The translations under genes were made by a program, and so were the position numbers. From CAZYVD01 sp964651045 (GTDB lineage: Bacteria; Zhuqueibacterota; QNDG01; DSAB01), in assembly GCA_964651045.1 (NCBI GenBank), contig CAZYVD010000002.1, positions 62,001 through 126,000 of the forward strand: DNA of 64,000 nucleotides. The letters run 5' to 3'. Below are positions 34,522-43,386 of this stretch, piece after piece. The notes beneath the pieces are model-generated. The model did no database searches, was not told the origin of the DNA, and saw only the letters and a list, made by a program, of their open reading frames with translations. Position 1 is the stretch's first letter. Every line of letters starts with the position of its first letter.

Positions 34522-35145
34522 ATGTCAGAAGATCTTTACTATACAATAAAAAATGAGGCATCGGCTGAACTCAGAGTAAAAGGCTCGCGTTTTGTTGGCT
34601 ATGCTGGATTGGTCAGGGACTCTAAGGAGGCAGAGGCTTTTATTCAAAAGATATCTAAGAAAAATCATGATGCTACTCATAACTGTTATGGTTATCGTCT
34701 TGGTAGATGTGATGATTCCAGCTTTCGTTATTATGATGATGGAGAGCCTTCTGGTACTGCAGGGAAACCGATCCTTAGTGCAATTGATGGGAGAGTCCTT
34801 TCGTATACTATCTGTGTTGTAAGCAGGTACTTTGGAGGAACCAAACTTGGTACAGGCGGACTTTCGAGGGCGTATCATCAATGTGCCGCTGATGTACTGG
34901 AGAGGGCTGGAATAAGGAAGGTCTATTACACTAAAATATATCGAATAATCTGCAGTTATGAGTTTACTGGCAGAGTGATGAGCCTGATAGATGAGTTTGG
35001 CTGCAGAGTGGTCGGCACACATTATAGTAACGAGATGGAACTAGAGGTTGAGGTTCGATGCTCTTTGGCAGAGAAATTTACTTATGAGCTAAAAGAGAGG
35101 TGTTGTGGAAATATCTCTATTATGAAGAGCAAGGAATCTGTATGA
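34522..35145 (+). CDS. yigZ: YigZ/IMPACT family protein
   Basis: 207 residues. The family core is intact: VKGSRFVGYAG near the start, ATHNCYGYRLG, YYDDGEPSGTAGKPIL, then RYFGGTKLGTGGLSRAYH, all characteristic of the IMPACT/UPF0029 N-terminal domain, followed by a DUF1949-like C-terminal ferredoxin fold (EFTGRVMSLIDEFGCRV). In E. coli YigZ the function is unknown; the eukaryotic relative regulates Gcn2 kinase. The stop overlaps the next start (ATGA), so translation is coupled with the CorC-like gene. Confidence 0.88.
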   Translation: MSEDLYYTIKNEASAELRVKGSRFVGYAGLVRDSKEAEAFIQKISKKNHDATHNCYGYRLGRCDDSSFRYYDDGEPSGTAGKPILSAIDGRVLSYTICVVSRYFGGTKLGTGGLSRAYHQCAADVLERAGIRKVYYTKIYRIICSYEFTGRVMSLIDEFGCRVVGTHYSNEMELEVEVRCSLAEKFTYELKERCCGNISIMKSKESV

Positions 35146-36371
35146 TTGGTTTTTTAATACTTCTTGTTTCTATTATACTTTCTGCATTTTTTTCTGGTTC
35201 AGAGACTGCACTTATATCTGCGAGGCGCATAAAGCTGGAGGTCTGGATTCGAAATAATGTTAGAGGAGCAAAGAGTGCGTATAACTATATTCAGCATCCC
35301 GAAAAATTTTTAACGACCACCCTTGTTGGAACAAATATTGCGGTAGTAACTGCATCATCGTTCATAGCACTATATCTTCAGCGTTATTTTAATGGTTTTA
35401 TAATAACTGTGATTAGCTCTACATTTCTTTTGCTCTTTGGTGAGATCTTACCAAAGTGTATTGCAAGAGAACGTGCCACAACCATTACACTCTATGTACA
35501 CTGGTTTCTTAGAGGATTTTATATACTGTTTTTCCCATTAATAATATTTGTGTTAAACATATCTCATCTGCTTCTGAAGATAGTGGGGACAAAAGAGGAA
35601 AATGTAAAGTGGTTTTTTTCTCGTAAGGATATTGATATGCTTGTAAGGGAGGGAAGGCAGATTGGACTTGTGGATGATGAGAAGCAGAATTTAATATCAA
35701 GATTGATATTGAGAGGGAATCAAAAAGTGCGTGATGTAATGATACCAAGGACGGAGATAGTGGCAGTCAAGAAGAGTGATAGCATAAGTAAGGTTTCAGA
35801 AATATTTGCAAATACAGGTCTTTCCAGACTTCCAGTAATTGGCAAAGATATCGATCATATAGAAGGTATTGTTACGGTCAAGGATGTAATATTAAAAAAA
35901 CCAGCAAACATATCCGAGGTCATTCGCGACCTAATGTTTGTACCCGACACACAGATCATCGCACGGCTGCTCACGATGATGCGAAACAACAGGACAAGCA
36001 TTGCAATAGTTGTAGACGAATATGGTGGAACTGCGGGTCTGATTACTCTTGAAGATATTATAGAGGAATTTTTTGGTGAGATACACGATGAATTTGATGA
36101 GGTTGCAGATATATACAGGAAGATTACACCAACCCAGATAGATGTTGACGGCAGGGTCTCAGTTGATGAATTGAATGAGAGATTTAGCCTGAATCTTCCA
36201 GAAGGAGATTACAATACTTTAAGCGGTTTAATGATGAAGCACTTGGGTCACATTCCTCAGAGAGGAGAAAGGGTCGAATTTCCCGATTGTACATTGATGG
36301 TATTAAAGGCCTATCTTAAGAGAGTTGGGTGGGTGAGGATACTAAGGGGGTCAGAAAACAGGAGAGGGTGA
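35142..36371 (+). CDS. HlyC/CorC-family membrane protein with CBS pair
   Basis: 409 residues from ATG 35142, which overlaps the yigZ stop and has AAGGA 7 bases upstream; a longer frame starting at GTG 35100 lacks such a site and begins before the membrane span. DUF21 membrane domain with four spans (about 1-175), a CBS-domain pair (about 190-315: VRDVMIPRTEIVAVKK and SIAIVVDEYGGTAGLITLEDIIEEFFGEI), and the CorC_HlyC domain to the C-terminus (SVDELNERFSLNLPEGDYNT). The CBS pair may sense ATP or Mg2+. Probably a metal-ion efflux or resistance protein. Confidence 0.88.
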   Translation: MIGFLILLVSIILSAFFSGSETALISARRIKLEVWIRNNVRGAKSAYNYIQHPEKFLTTTLVGTNIAVVTASSFIALYLQRYFNGFIITVISSTFLLLFGEILPKCIARERATTITLYVHWFLRGFYILFFPLIIFVLNISHLLLKIVGTKEENVKWFFSRKDIDMLVREGRQIGLVDDEKQNLISRLILRGNQKVRDVMIPRTEIVAVKKSDSISKVSEIFANTGLSRLPVIGKDIDHIEGIVTVKDVILKKPANISEVIRDLMFVPDTQIIARLLTMMRNNRTSIAIVVDEYGGTAGLITLEDIIEEFFGEIHDEFDEVADIYRKITPTQIDVDGRVSVDELNERFSLNLPEGDYNTLSGLMMKHLGHIPQRGERVEFPDCTLMVLKAYLKRVGWVRILRGSENRRG

Positions 36372-36398
36372 TGCACAAAGAAGAAGAGCATCACCCTC
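36364..36398. terminator. Convergent, probably bidirectional terminator
   Basis: Perfect 11-base stem GAGGGTGATGC (36364-36374) / GCATCACCCTC (36388-36398) with a 13-base loop, between the convergent CorC-like (+) and FadL-like (-) genes. The plus-strand stop lies in its left arm. U-tracts are weak on both sides, so it may act mainly as a 3'-end stabiliser. Confidence 0.65.
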
Positions 36399-36414
36399 AA
36401 AGGATCTGTATTAA

Positions 36415-37908
36415 TTACAACCCAATAGTTGCTCCAAATGTAACCACCAGGGCATGAAACTTATACTTTCCAGCATAATTTTCGGGCACTCCAGTTGTTG
36501 TGTCGACATTATACTCTTTAATATCCTTATCTCCAAAGAGTACATATTCACATGCAAGGTTGAATGCCATTGTTCCAAGATCGAGACCCACTCCGCCTGT
36601 TATTACATATCTTCTATTGGGATCAAGAATTGTCGGGCTCATTGTCTTGTCCGGAGCAGGTGTATCGACTGTGTAGAATCCACCCCTTACAAAGAATTGA
36701 CTGGAGCTGTTGTTAATAGCCATCCACTCAAACCCGCCTCCAAGCTCAAGGGTATTTTTCCATTCCTGCTTTAGAGTCACATTGTCACCATTCTCGACCT
36801 TGACTGTTATGTCTCCCCAGCTTTCCCAGTTGGTTAAAGATGCATCGGCAGTAATGGTAAGACTTGGGCAGACCTTATAGGCAAGACCTGCTCCTATTGT
36901 CCATGGTAGAGGTAAATTTGCTGTGACTTTATATTTTGTCTCAACATTCTGCCCAGAAAATACAGAGGTGATCTGTGCAGCTTGTTGTTGAGTAAGGTAG
37001 GTAGGTACGAGTGCATTTATTGCTGCTACAATGTTATCATCCTTTGGGAATGCCATTGTCTGGGTAAGATCGCCCTTAAGAGCAAGGTCTGTGTGATAAC
37101 GTCCAGAGAGACCTATCGAGAATTTGTCAGTAACATTAACAAGAATTCCAACGTTTGCTCCGTATGCACATCCACTGCCGTCGAGATTGTTCTCTACTAT
37201 TAATCGGTACTGATCAGTACTCAAAGGAGGAATTACTCCGAGTGCGACAAGTGCATTTAGAGGATTTGTTGGGTCTGTCCAGATTCCAAGAGTAGGATTG
37301 TAGGGAAGCACAACCTGATCCAAAATCATCTTTCCCCAGATGTAGCTCAGTCCCAGTCCTATCGATATTCTGTCTGTCAACTTAAATCCAATTGTTGGCT
37401 GAATGTTGATTACCTGATGGTCGCTGAAATGTTCGTTCTTTTTTGATATGGCGTTTGTGTTTCCATAGTTGCTGGGCACGTCGTATATATCCCATTCAGC
37501 ACCTAGCCCAAAAGGAGCAAAGACTCCTATTCCAAAGACGAATCTTTCTGATGGTTTGAAGAAGAAACCGCCTGATGGTACAGGAAAATTTTTGGGTGTT
37601 GCTTTAATTTCTGTCAAGTTGAGTCCTGTAAATGGTACAGAGGGCAGCTGGTATGGGGAGTAGGTCCCACGAGGCATGATCAGGCCCATAGATCCACCAA
37701 TAGTAAATCTGCTGTTTAGCTGGGTCAATCCAGCCGGATTGAAAAATACAGCACTCCAGTCGTCGGCAAGGCCTCTAAAACAGCTTCCCATGGAGGTTGA
37801 TCTTGCACCAACTGTTCCGATCTGTGTACCATTACTTGCGAGAATGTTAGAGGAGATAGAAATGACAAATAAAAGACTCAATAGGACTAATAAAGTTTTG
37901 CGAGTCAT
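36415..37908 (-). CDS. FadL/TodX-type outer-membrane transport protein
   Basis: 497 residues. Signal peptide (1-24), then the OMPP1/FadL/TodX opening ASNGTQIGTVGARSTSMGSCFRGLADDWSAVFFNPAGLTQL, which forms the hatch and first strands, then barrel strands to the end (KFHALVVTFGATIGL, a typical last strand). FadL-type proteins let hydrophobic compounds such as long-chain fatty acids or aromatics through the outer membrane by lateral diffusion. Strong AAGGGAGG ribosome site and a good promoter upstream. No fatty-acid genes are near, so the cargo is unknown. Confidence 0.88.
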   Translation of the reverse strand: MTRKTLLVLLSLLFVISISSNILASNGTQIGTVGARSTSMGSCFRGLADDWSAVFFNPAGLTQLNSRFTIGGSMGLIMPRGTYSPYQLPSVPFTGLNLTEIKATPKNFPVPSGGFFFKPSERFVFGIGVFAPFGLGAEWDIYDVPSNYGNTNAISKKNEHFSDHQVINIQPTIGFKLTDRISIGLGLSYIWGKMILDQVVLPYNPTLGIWTDPTNPLNALVALGVIPPLSTDQYRLIVENNLDGSGCAYGANVGILVNVTDKFSIGLSGRYHTDLALKGDLTQTMAFPKDDNIVAAINALVPTYLTQQQAAQITSVFSGQNVETKYKVTANLPLPWTIGAGLAYKVCPSLTITADASLTNWESWGDITVKVENGDNVTLKQEWKNTLELGGGFEWMAINNSSSQFFVRGGFYTVDTPAPDKTMSPTILDPNRRYVITGGVGLDLGTMAFNLACEYVLFGDKDIKEYNVDTTTGVPENYAGKYKFHALVVTFGATIGL

Positions 37909-37959
37909 TTTTTCCTCCCTTATTTAATTTTTGGTAGGCTATTTATGTTGATTAATTAC

Positions 37960-37987
37960 AATATAAAATAATAATTGAAATTGTCAA
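37960..37987 (-). promoter_or_regulatory. Promoter of the FadL-type gene
   Basis: On the minus strand TTGACA (37987-37982), 16-base spacer, TATATT (37965-37960); the predicted start is about 45 bases ahead of ATG 37908. Divergent with the next promoter. Confidence 0.55.
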
Positions 37988-38001
37988 CTCTTAAAAACAT
38001 C

Positions 38002-38030
38002 TTGAACTTGGAAAGGCTATTTTGTATATT
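38002..38030 (+). promoter_or_regulatory. Promoter of the SPOR lipoprotein gene
   Basis: TTGAAC (38002-38007), 17-base spacer, TATATT (38025-38030), predicted start near 38037, ribosome site AAGAAAGG (38048-38055), ATG 38065. It is back-to-back with the FadL promoter, with the -35 hexamers only 14 bases apart. Confidence 0.5.
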
Positions 38031-38064
38031 TAATTATGAAATGATTTAAGAAAGGCATTTTATT

Positions 38065-38583
38065 ATGAGAGCAGATCTTAAGATGTCTGTTTTCCTTCTT
38101 CTTTTCATTGTTTCATGTTCTTCTTCCCAATGGGGATGGAAGCCAGAAAATGAAAGTGGTGATAGGGGAGCAAGGAAACAAAATATGGTGGAAGATTTCG
38201 ATCCTCTATCATTAAATGATGATGACATAATAGTTACTCCTGCAGCGGTTAATAAGAGCAAAGAGGAGCAAAGGGGGGAGGAGACTATTCCCACAGAAGT
38301 AGAAATGAAGCAAAGAGAGGTTGTTAATGGATACAGGGTTCAATTGATAGCAGTAAAGGATGAGGATGCAGCAAGGAAAGTGCAGGAGAAGGCCATTTAC
38401 CTTTTTGAGGAGGAGGTATATTTAATATTTGACACACCAAATTATAAGGTTCAGGTGGGTGACTGTAAGACAGAGGAAGAGGCAAATGAGCTTGTGCAGA
38501 GAGCAAGGTCTCTGGGCTTCAGTGATGCATGGAAGGTGCCTGCCAAGGTATATACGAAACCTGTTAAGAAGATGAAGTTATAA
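38065..38583 (+). CDS. SPOR-domain-like lipoprotein
   Basis: 172 residues. Lipoprotein signal with lipobox IVSC (Cys18), a charged linker, then two half-repeats of a SPOR-like fold: GYRVQLIAVKDEDAARKVQEKA (about 94-115) and YKVQVGDCKTEEEANELVQRAR (about 131-152), followed by GFSDAWKVPAKVY. SPOR domains bind peptidoglycan with bare glycan strands, for example at division sites. Own promoter and terminator, so a single-gene unit. Confidence 0.78.
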   Translation: MRADLKMSVFLLLFIVSCSSSQWGWKPENESGDRGARKQNMVEDFDPLSLNDDDIIVTPAAVNKSKEEQRGEETIPTEVEMKQREVVNGYRVQLIAVKDEDAARKVQEKAIYLFEEEVYLIFDTPNYKVQVGDCKTEEEANELVQRARSLGFSDAWKVPAKVYTKPVKKMKL

Positions 38584-38614
38584 CATAAAGTTTTCTTGTT
38601 GATCATGTATAAAG

Positions 38615-38650
38615 GAGCGGTATTTTTGTTTTAGTAATACCGCTCTTTTA
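38615..38650 (+). terminator. Intrinsic terminator after the SPOR lipoprotein
   Basis: Stem GAGCGGTATT (38615-38624) / AATACCGCTC (38636-38645), 11-base loop, followed by TTTTATTT. Textbook rho-independent terminator, separating the lipoprotein from the yebC-ruv operon. Confidence 0.85.
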
Positions 38651-38733
38651 TTTGTAGATGTGTGATATTTTCAATTTGGAAAAAGAGGAAAAAATTATTA
38701 AATTTATATGATTTAAGAAGCCAGGAGGAGGGA

Positions 38734-39468
38734 ATGTCGGGTCATTCGAAATGGAGTACAATTAAGAGAAAGAAGGCAAAGGCTGATGCAGAGAAGGGGA
38801 AATTATTCACAAAGTTTATAAAGGAGATCACAACAGCGGCTAGACTAGGGGGAGGTGATGAGGATTCGAATCCTCGATTGAGGAGTGCAATAGCAGCAGC
38901 AAAGGCAGTAAACATGCCGATGGAAAACATCGAGAAGGCGATAAAGAAAGGAACAGGAGAGCTTCCTGGTGTAGTATATGAAGAGAAGTCTTATGAGGGA
39001 TATGGTCCTGGTGGTGTTGCTGTAATGATTGAAACATTGACAGATAATACGAATCGAACCACATCTGAAATAAGGCATCTCTTTTCAAAAAACAATGGAA
39101 ACCTGGGAGAGACTGGGTGTGTCTCATGGATGTTTGAGAAGAAGGGTCTTGTTGTGGTTAAAAGAGAGTGTTGCGAAGAGGATCGATTGATGGATATTAC
39201 AGTGGATGCAGGAGCAGATGATATAGCAGTAGAGGATGATGTATATGAAATAGTTTCCCCTCCGGATGAGCTTATGAATATAAAAGAGGCACTCGATTCA
39301 AACAACATACCCATTGTATCGGCCGAAGTAACAATGATCCCAAAGACAACCATAAAGGTAAAAGGGAAAGAGGCCCAGCAAGTCCTGAAACTCATCGAGG
39401 CATTGGACGATTGTGATGATGTTCAAAATGTATATACAAATTTTGACATAGAGGAGAAAGATTTATAA
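38734..39468 (+). CDS. yebC: YebC/PmpR-family regulatory protein
   Basis: 244 residues from ATG 38734: the family start MSGHSKWSTIKRKKAKADAEKGKLF follows AGGAGGAGGG (38723-38732). An upstream in-frame start at 38662 would add 24 unrelated residues and is rejected. Conserved YebC blocks GGGDEDSNPRLRSAIAAAKA, MPMENIEKAIKKGTGE, YEGYGPGGVAVMIE and TDNTNRTTSEIRHLFSKN. YebC/TACO1 proteins help ribosomes pass difficult stretches such as polyproline, and were formerly seen as transcription regulators. It heads the ruvCAB operon, its usual neighbour. Confidence 0.92.
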   Translation: MSGHSKWSTIKRKKAKADAEKGKLFTKFIKEITTAARLGGGDEDSNPRLRSAIAAAKAVNMPMENIEKAIKKGTGELPGVVYEEKSYEGYGPGGVAVMIETLTDNTNRTTSEIRHLFSKNNGNLGETGCVSWMFEKKGLVVVKRECCEEDRLMDITVDAGADDIAVEDDVYEIVSPPDELMNIKEALDSNNIPIVSAEVTMIPKTTIKVKGKEAQQVLKLIEALDDCDDVQNVYTNFDIEEKDL

Positions 39469-39481
39469 AGGTGATAGAGAC

Positions 39482-39976
39482 TTGTTAGTGCTTGGGATTG
39501 ATCCAGGAACCAGATCTCTGGGATATGGACTGGTTCGCTCAGAGGGAGAGAACTACAGGGCAGTAGATTATGGAAATTTAATAATAGACGACTCTTTTGA
39601 TTTTCCACAGAGATTGCTGCAGATCTATAGATATGTTTCTTCTATTATCGACAAATGGAAACCAGATGGATTGGCTGTGGAGGAGGTTTATGTAAGTCAG
39701 AATGCAAAGACAACGCTTCGTCTCGGACATGCGAGGGGAGTAATAATTCTTGCTGGAGTCGAGAAGAACATATCCATTGCAGAGTATGCTCCTCGTGAGA
39801 TTAAAAGATCGATCCTGGGAATGGGAGGAGCATCAAAGAGACAGGTTCAACACATGGTTGCTCAGTTATTAAATATAAATTGTGAACAACTACAGGAAGA
39901 TGCTGCCGATGGTTTGGCAACGGCGCTTTGCCACATTTTGAGAAGTAGTAAACAATCCAGATATCAAATAGAATGA
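39482..39976 (+). CDS. ruvC: Holliday junction endonuclease RuvC
   Basis: 164 residues from TTG 39482, with AGGTG 8 bases upstream. Acidic active-site positions are readable: Asp in LGIDPGT near the start, Glu in VEEVYV (about residue 67), and the C-terminal pair in EDAADGLATALCH (Asp). RuvC cuts four-way junctions brought by RuvAB during recombinational repair. Its stop overlaps ruvA (ATGA). The unusual TTG start may lower expression. Confidence 0.9.
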   Translation: MLVLGIDPGTRSLGYGLVRSEGENYRAVDYGNLIIDDSFDFPQRLLQIYRYVSSIIDKWKPDGLAVEEVYVSQNAKTTLRLGHARGVIILAGVEKNISIAEYAPREIKRSILGMGGASKRQVQHMVAQLLNINCEQLQEDAADGLATALCHILRSSKQSRYQIE

Positions 39977-40560
39977 TTTCATACATTAAAGGAAAATTGA
40001 CTGAAAAATCCCCGACTCACATCATTGTTGAAACTGGTGGTATTGGTTTCAAAATAAGTATACCGTTATCGAGTTATCATTCAATTGGTGAGACAGGCAA
40101 AGAGTATACTATATTGACATATCTTCACACAAGAGAGGATGCAGTAGAGCTCTATGGGTTTGCAACAAAGGAAGAGAGGGATTTATTTCAACTTTTGATA
40201 TCTGTTAGTGGAATAGGGCCTCGTGTTGCCCAGGGAATACTTTCTGGTATATCTGTTGAGGAATTTATCAGGGCGGTCAGGAATCATGATTTTGCATCCC
40301 TTACCTCTGCACCGGGTGTGGGGAAAAAGACGGCCGAGCGCTTGGTTGTAGAATTGAAAGATAAGCTGGGTGAGGAGAAGGGTGCGACTGGAGTTTTTGA
40401 GGCAGCCCCTATAACTAGGAGTGGAGAAGAGGCACTGCTCGCACTCCTCTCACTTGGTTATCGCAGAAGGAGGGCGGCAGAGGTTGTGGAACAAATAGTA
40501 ACAAAGAGAAAAGATCTTCCCACAGAAGAGATAATAAGAGAAGCATTGAGAAAATTGTAG
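39973..40560 (+). CDS. ruvA: Holliday junction binding protein RuvA
   Basis: 195 residues. N-terminal OB-fold (MISYIKGKLTEKSPTHIIVETGGIGFKI), HhH pair (LISVSGIGPRVAQGILSG and LTSAPGVGKKTAERLVVELKDK), linker, and the C-terminal helical domain EEALLALLSLGYRRRRAAEVVEQI that contacts RuvB. Complete RuvA domain order. Overlaps ruvC by 4 bases and precedes ruvB by 25. Confidence 0.93.
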   Translation: MISYIKGKLTEKSPTHIIVETGGIGFKISIPLSSYHSIGETGKEYTILTYLHTREDAVELYGFATKEERDLFQLLISVSGIGPRVAQGILSGISVEEFIRAVRNHDFASLTSAPGVGKKTAERLVVELKDKLGEEKGATGVFEAAPITRSGEEALLALLSLGYRRRRAAEVVEQIVTKRKDLPTEEIIREALRKL

Positions 40561-40585
40561 CCAGTTTTTCTATCTTAGAGGCAAT

Positions 40586-41608
40586 ATGGTCTCCCAGAGA
40601 ATTACAAGCCCGGCTCTTCTTGATGGTGAGCAGGAGTTTGACAGGTCGTTAAGGCCAAGGAGTTTCGAAGAGTTTGTTGGCCAGAAGAAGATAATATCAA
40701 ATCTAAAGGTCTTTATTCAGGCAGCAAAAGAACGGGATGAAGCGTTAGATCATGTACTTTTTTATGGGCCACCCGGCCTCGGCAAAACAACGCTTGCACA
40801 TATTATAGCAAATGAACTCGGCACAAACATCAAGACGACCACCGGGCCTTCAGTGGAGAGACCTGGTGATCTTGCTGGAATTTTAACAACACTTAAGGCA
40901 CGAGATGTGCTTTTCATTGATGAAATACACAGGTTGAATACTGTTGTCGAAGAGTATCTATATCCGGCAATGGAGGATTTCTGTATTGATATTGTCATCG
41001 ATCGTGGACCACATGCAAGAAGTGTTCGTTTGAACCTTCCCCCCTTTACACTCGTAGGAGCAACAACAAGGGCAGGATTGCTGACTTCACCCCTGCGCAG
41101 CAGGTTTGGTGTTGTTAACAGGCTCGATTATTATCAACCAGAAGAACTAATACAGATTCTTTTGCGATCTGCCAGCATTTTTAATATAGAGTACCAGGAG
41201 CAGGGTCTTGTGGAGATTGCCCAAAGGTCGAGAGGTACTCCAAGAGTTGCGAATCGTCTGCTTCGCAGGGTAAGAGATTTTGCACAGGTCGAGGGAGATG
41301 GATGCATAACAAAGAGTATTGCAATAGATTCTATGGAACGGATGGATGTCGATGAATATGGAATGGATGAGATGGATAAACGTATTCTATCTGTAATAAT
41401 CGAAAAATTTGGCGGCGGTCCTGTTGGAATAAATACAATATCTGTAGCAGTTGGTGAAGAGAGTGGAACAATAGAGGAGGTATATGAACCCTATCTAATA
41501 AAGGAGGGATTCTTAAAGAGGACGCCGAGAGGCAGAGAGGCAACTGAACTTGCTTATACGGTTTTGGGTTTGGCTCCAAAGGGTTCGATTCAAAAAGATC
41601 TTTTTTAG
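40586..41608 (+). CDS. ruvB: Holliday junction branch-migration helicase RuvB
   Basis: 340 residues, the normal length. Opens SLRPRSFEEFVGQKKI; Walker A GPPGLGKTTLAH, Walker B LFIDEIHRLN, sensor-1 ATTRAG, then arginine-rich sensor-2 region RGTPRVANRLLRRVRDFA and a winged-helix end with TPRGREATELAY. It is the AAA+ motor of the RuvAB complex. Full-length with no sign of decay. Confidence 0.95.
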   Translation: MVSQRITSPALLDGEQEFDRSLRPRSFEEFVGQKKIISNLKVFIQAAKERDEALDHVLFYGPPGLGKTTLAHIIANELGTNIKTTTGPSVERPGDLAGILTTLKARDVLFIDEIHRLNTVVEEYLYPAMEDFCIDIVIDRGPHARSVRLNLPPFTLVGATTRAGLLTSPLRSRFGVVNRLDYYQPEELIQILLRSASIFNIEYQEQGLVEIAQRSRGTPRVANRLLRRVRDFAQVEGDGCITKSIAIDSMERMDVDEYGMDEMDKRILSVIIEKFGGGPVGINTISVAVGEESGTIEEVYEPYLIKEGFLKRTPRGREATELAYTVLGLAPKGSIQKDLF

Positions 41609-41643
41609 AAATAAAGTATTTTAATAATTAAGAGGAGAGTCTG

Positions 41644-42672
41644 ATGAAACTTTCCGATTTCAAGTATGAAGTGCCTGAGGAATTGATTGCACAGTTTCCA
41701 AGCAAGAAGCGGGGGGATTCGAGGCTGATGATTCTTCATCGCAAAGACAGGACCATTGAGCATAGAACCTTTCGGGATTTAATAAAATATTTAGATGAAG
41801 GAGACTGCCTTGTAGTAAATGAGACCCGCGTTTTTCCGGCACGTCTGACAGGGATAAAGGATAAGACCAATGCAGAGGTCGAAATATTTCTATTGAGAGA
41901 GCTTGAGAAGGATTTATGGGAGGTTTTAGTAAAACCCGCCAGAAAGGTCAGGGTGGGAAATAAGTTGAATATTGGTGGGAAAATAGTTTGTGAGGTGGTA
42001 GACAACACGGTTTCAGGAGGAAGAGTTGTTAGGTTTCAATATGAGGGGGATTTCAATGAAATAATAGATCGGATAGGAAAGGTGCCGCTTCCTCCATATA
42101 TCAAGAGAGAACCTGAGGATATTGATAAGGATCGATATCAATCGATATTTGCAAGAAGACGTGGTGCTGTAGCAGCACCAACAGCAGCCCTGCATTTTGA
42201 TAAAAAGATAGTTAAGAAGATCCAGAATAGGAATGTAAAGATTGTTCCGATTCTTCTTCATGTTGGTCTTGGAACATTTAGACCGATTGTTGTTGAAGAT
42301 CTTACCAGGCACAAAATGGATTCTGAATATTATGAGGTCTCTGAAGAGTCGGCAAGAATAATTAACGAGACAATCGATTTAAAAAAGAGAGTCATTGCAG
42401 TTGGTACAACCGTTGTAAGAGTGCTGGAGTCTGTTATAACTACAGATGGGCATGTAAAACCAGAGAGCGGATGGACAGATAAGTTTATCTATCCACCATA
42501 TAATTTTAAGGTAGTGGATGCATTGATAACAAATTTTCACATGCCTGCATCTACTCTTCTAATGCTCGTATGTGCTTTTTGCGGCCGCGATTTTATTTTT
42601 CAGGCCTACCAGGAGGCGATAAAAGAAAGATATAGATTTTTCTCATATGGTGATGCGATGCTGATCCTTTAG
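41644..42672 (+). CDS. queA: S-adenosylmethionine:tRNA ribosyltransferase-isomerase QueA
   Basis: 342 residues. Conserved MKLSDFKYEVPEELIAQFPSKKRGDSRL start, NETRVFPARLTG, GRVPLPPYI-type KVPLPPYIKREPED, AAPTAALHFD, HVGLGTFRPI and NFHMPASTLLMLVCAF. QueA transfers ribose from SAM to the 7-deazaguanine precursor in tRNA, the penultimate step of queuosine. No other queuosine gene is in the window. GAGGAGAG precedes ATG. Confidence 0.94.
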   Translation: MKLSDFKYEVPEELIAQFPSKKRGDSRLMILHRKDRTIEHRTFRDLIKYLDEGDCLVVNETRVFPARLTGIKDKTNAEVEIFLLRELEKDLWEVLVKPARKVRVGNKLNIGGKIVCEVVDNTVSGGRVVRFQYEGDFNEIIDRIGKVPLPPYIKREPEDIDKDRYQSIFARRRGAVAAPTAALHFDKKIVKKIQNRNVKIVPILLHVGLGTFRPIVVEDLTRHKMDSEYYEVSEESARIINETIDLKKRVIAVGTTVVRVLESVITTDGHVKPESGWTDKFIYPPYNFKVVDALITNFHMPASTLLMLVCAFCGRDFIFQAYQEAIKERYRFFSYGDAMLIL

Positions 42673-42684
42673 TGGGAGGATAAT

Positions 42685-43386
42685 TTGGGACAATTAGATT
42701 GTAAGGTTTCTGCACTTGTTGTAGCTGCAGGATCAGGGAAGCGTATGGGAGCCGAAGTTCCAAAGCAGTATTTGCCGATCTATGGGAAGCCGTTAGTCGT
42801 ACATACGCTGGAGAGAATAGCCTTGTGCAAATCGATTGATGAGATTGTGGTTGTTGTCCCAGAGGGAGACGAGAGAAAGATGGAGGAATATATAGAAAAG
42901 TGGAGAGTAGATAAGATCGAGCATATAGTTGCAGGAGGGCCGAGAAGGCAGGATTCTGTATTCAGAGGATTGAAAAAGGTATCGGAGAATGTTGAAATTG
43001 TGATTGTTCATGATGGTGTGAGGCCACTGATCTCTGTATCAAAGATTTGTGAATTGATTGTTGCTGTAAGGGAATACGGGGCAGCAGTGCTTGCAGTGCC
43101 TTTGAATGATACGATCAAGATATGCAGAAATAATTGGATAGAAAAGACACTTGACAGAAAAGATGTGTGGAGAGTGCAGACTCCTCAGGGATTTAAGAAG
43201 GAGTTGATAGTTAGAGGATATGAAAAGGCATTTGAAGAGAAGATAGATGTAACAGACGATGCCTCTTTGATAGAGAGGTTGAACCATCCTGTGAGGATCT
43301 TGAGAGGGGAGGATACCAACATAAAGATTACAACAAGTGAAGACCTGAGACTGGCAGAACTAATCATTTCCAGGAAAGAGCAATGA
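42685..43386 (+). CDS. ispD: 2-C-methyl-D-erythritol 4-phosphate cytidylyltransferase IspD
   Basis: 233 residues from TTG 42685, behind GGGAGGA. CTP-binding LVVAAGSGKRMGAEVPKQYLPI, then VHDGVRPLIS, and the late DRKDVWRVQTPQGF and TDDASLIE blocks are all IspD hallmarks. Third-to-fourth steps of the non-mevalonate isoprenoid pathway are thus partly encoded here; ispF overlaps it by ATGA. Non-canonical TTG start with strong ribosome site. Confidence 0.93.
   Translation: MGQLDCKVSALVVAAGSGKRMGAEVPKQYLPIYGKPLVVHTLERIALCKSIDEIVVVVPEGDERKMEEYIEKWRVDKIEHIVAGGPRRQDSVFRGLKKVSENVEIVIVHDGVRPLISVSKICELIVAVREYGAAVLAVPLNDTIKICRNNWIEKTLDRKDVWRVQTPQGFKKELIVRGYEKAFEEKIDVTDDASLIERLNHPVRILRGEDTNIKITTSEDLRLAELIISRKEQ

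Noticed and set aside
38662..38733. 24-residue upstream extension of yebC
   Set aside because: The consensus YebC start and the AGGAGGAGGG site point to 38734.
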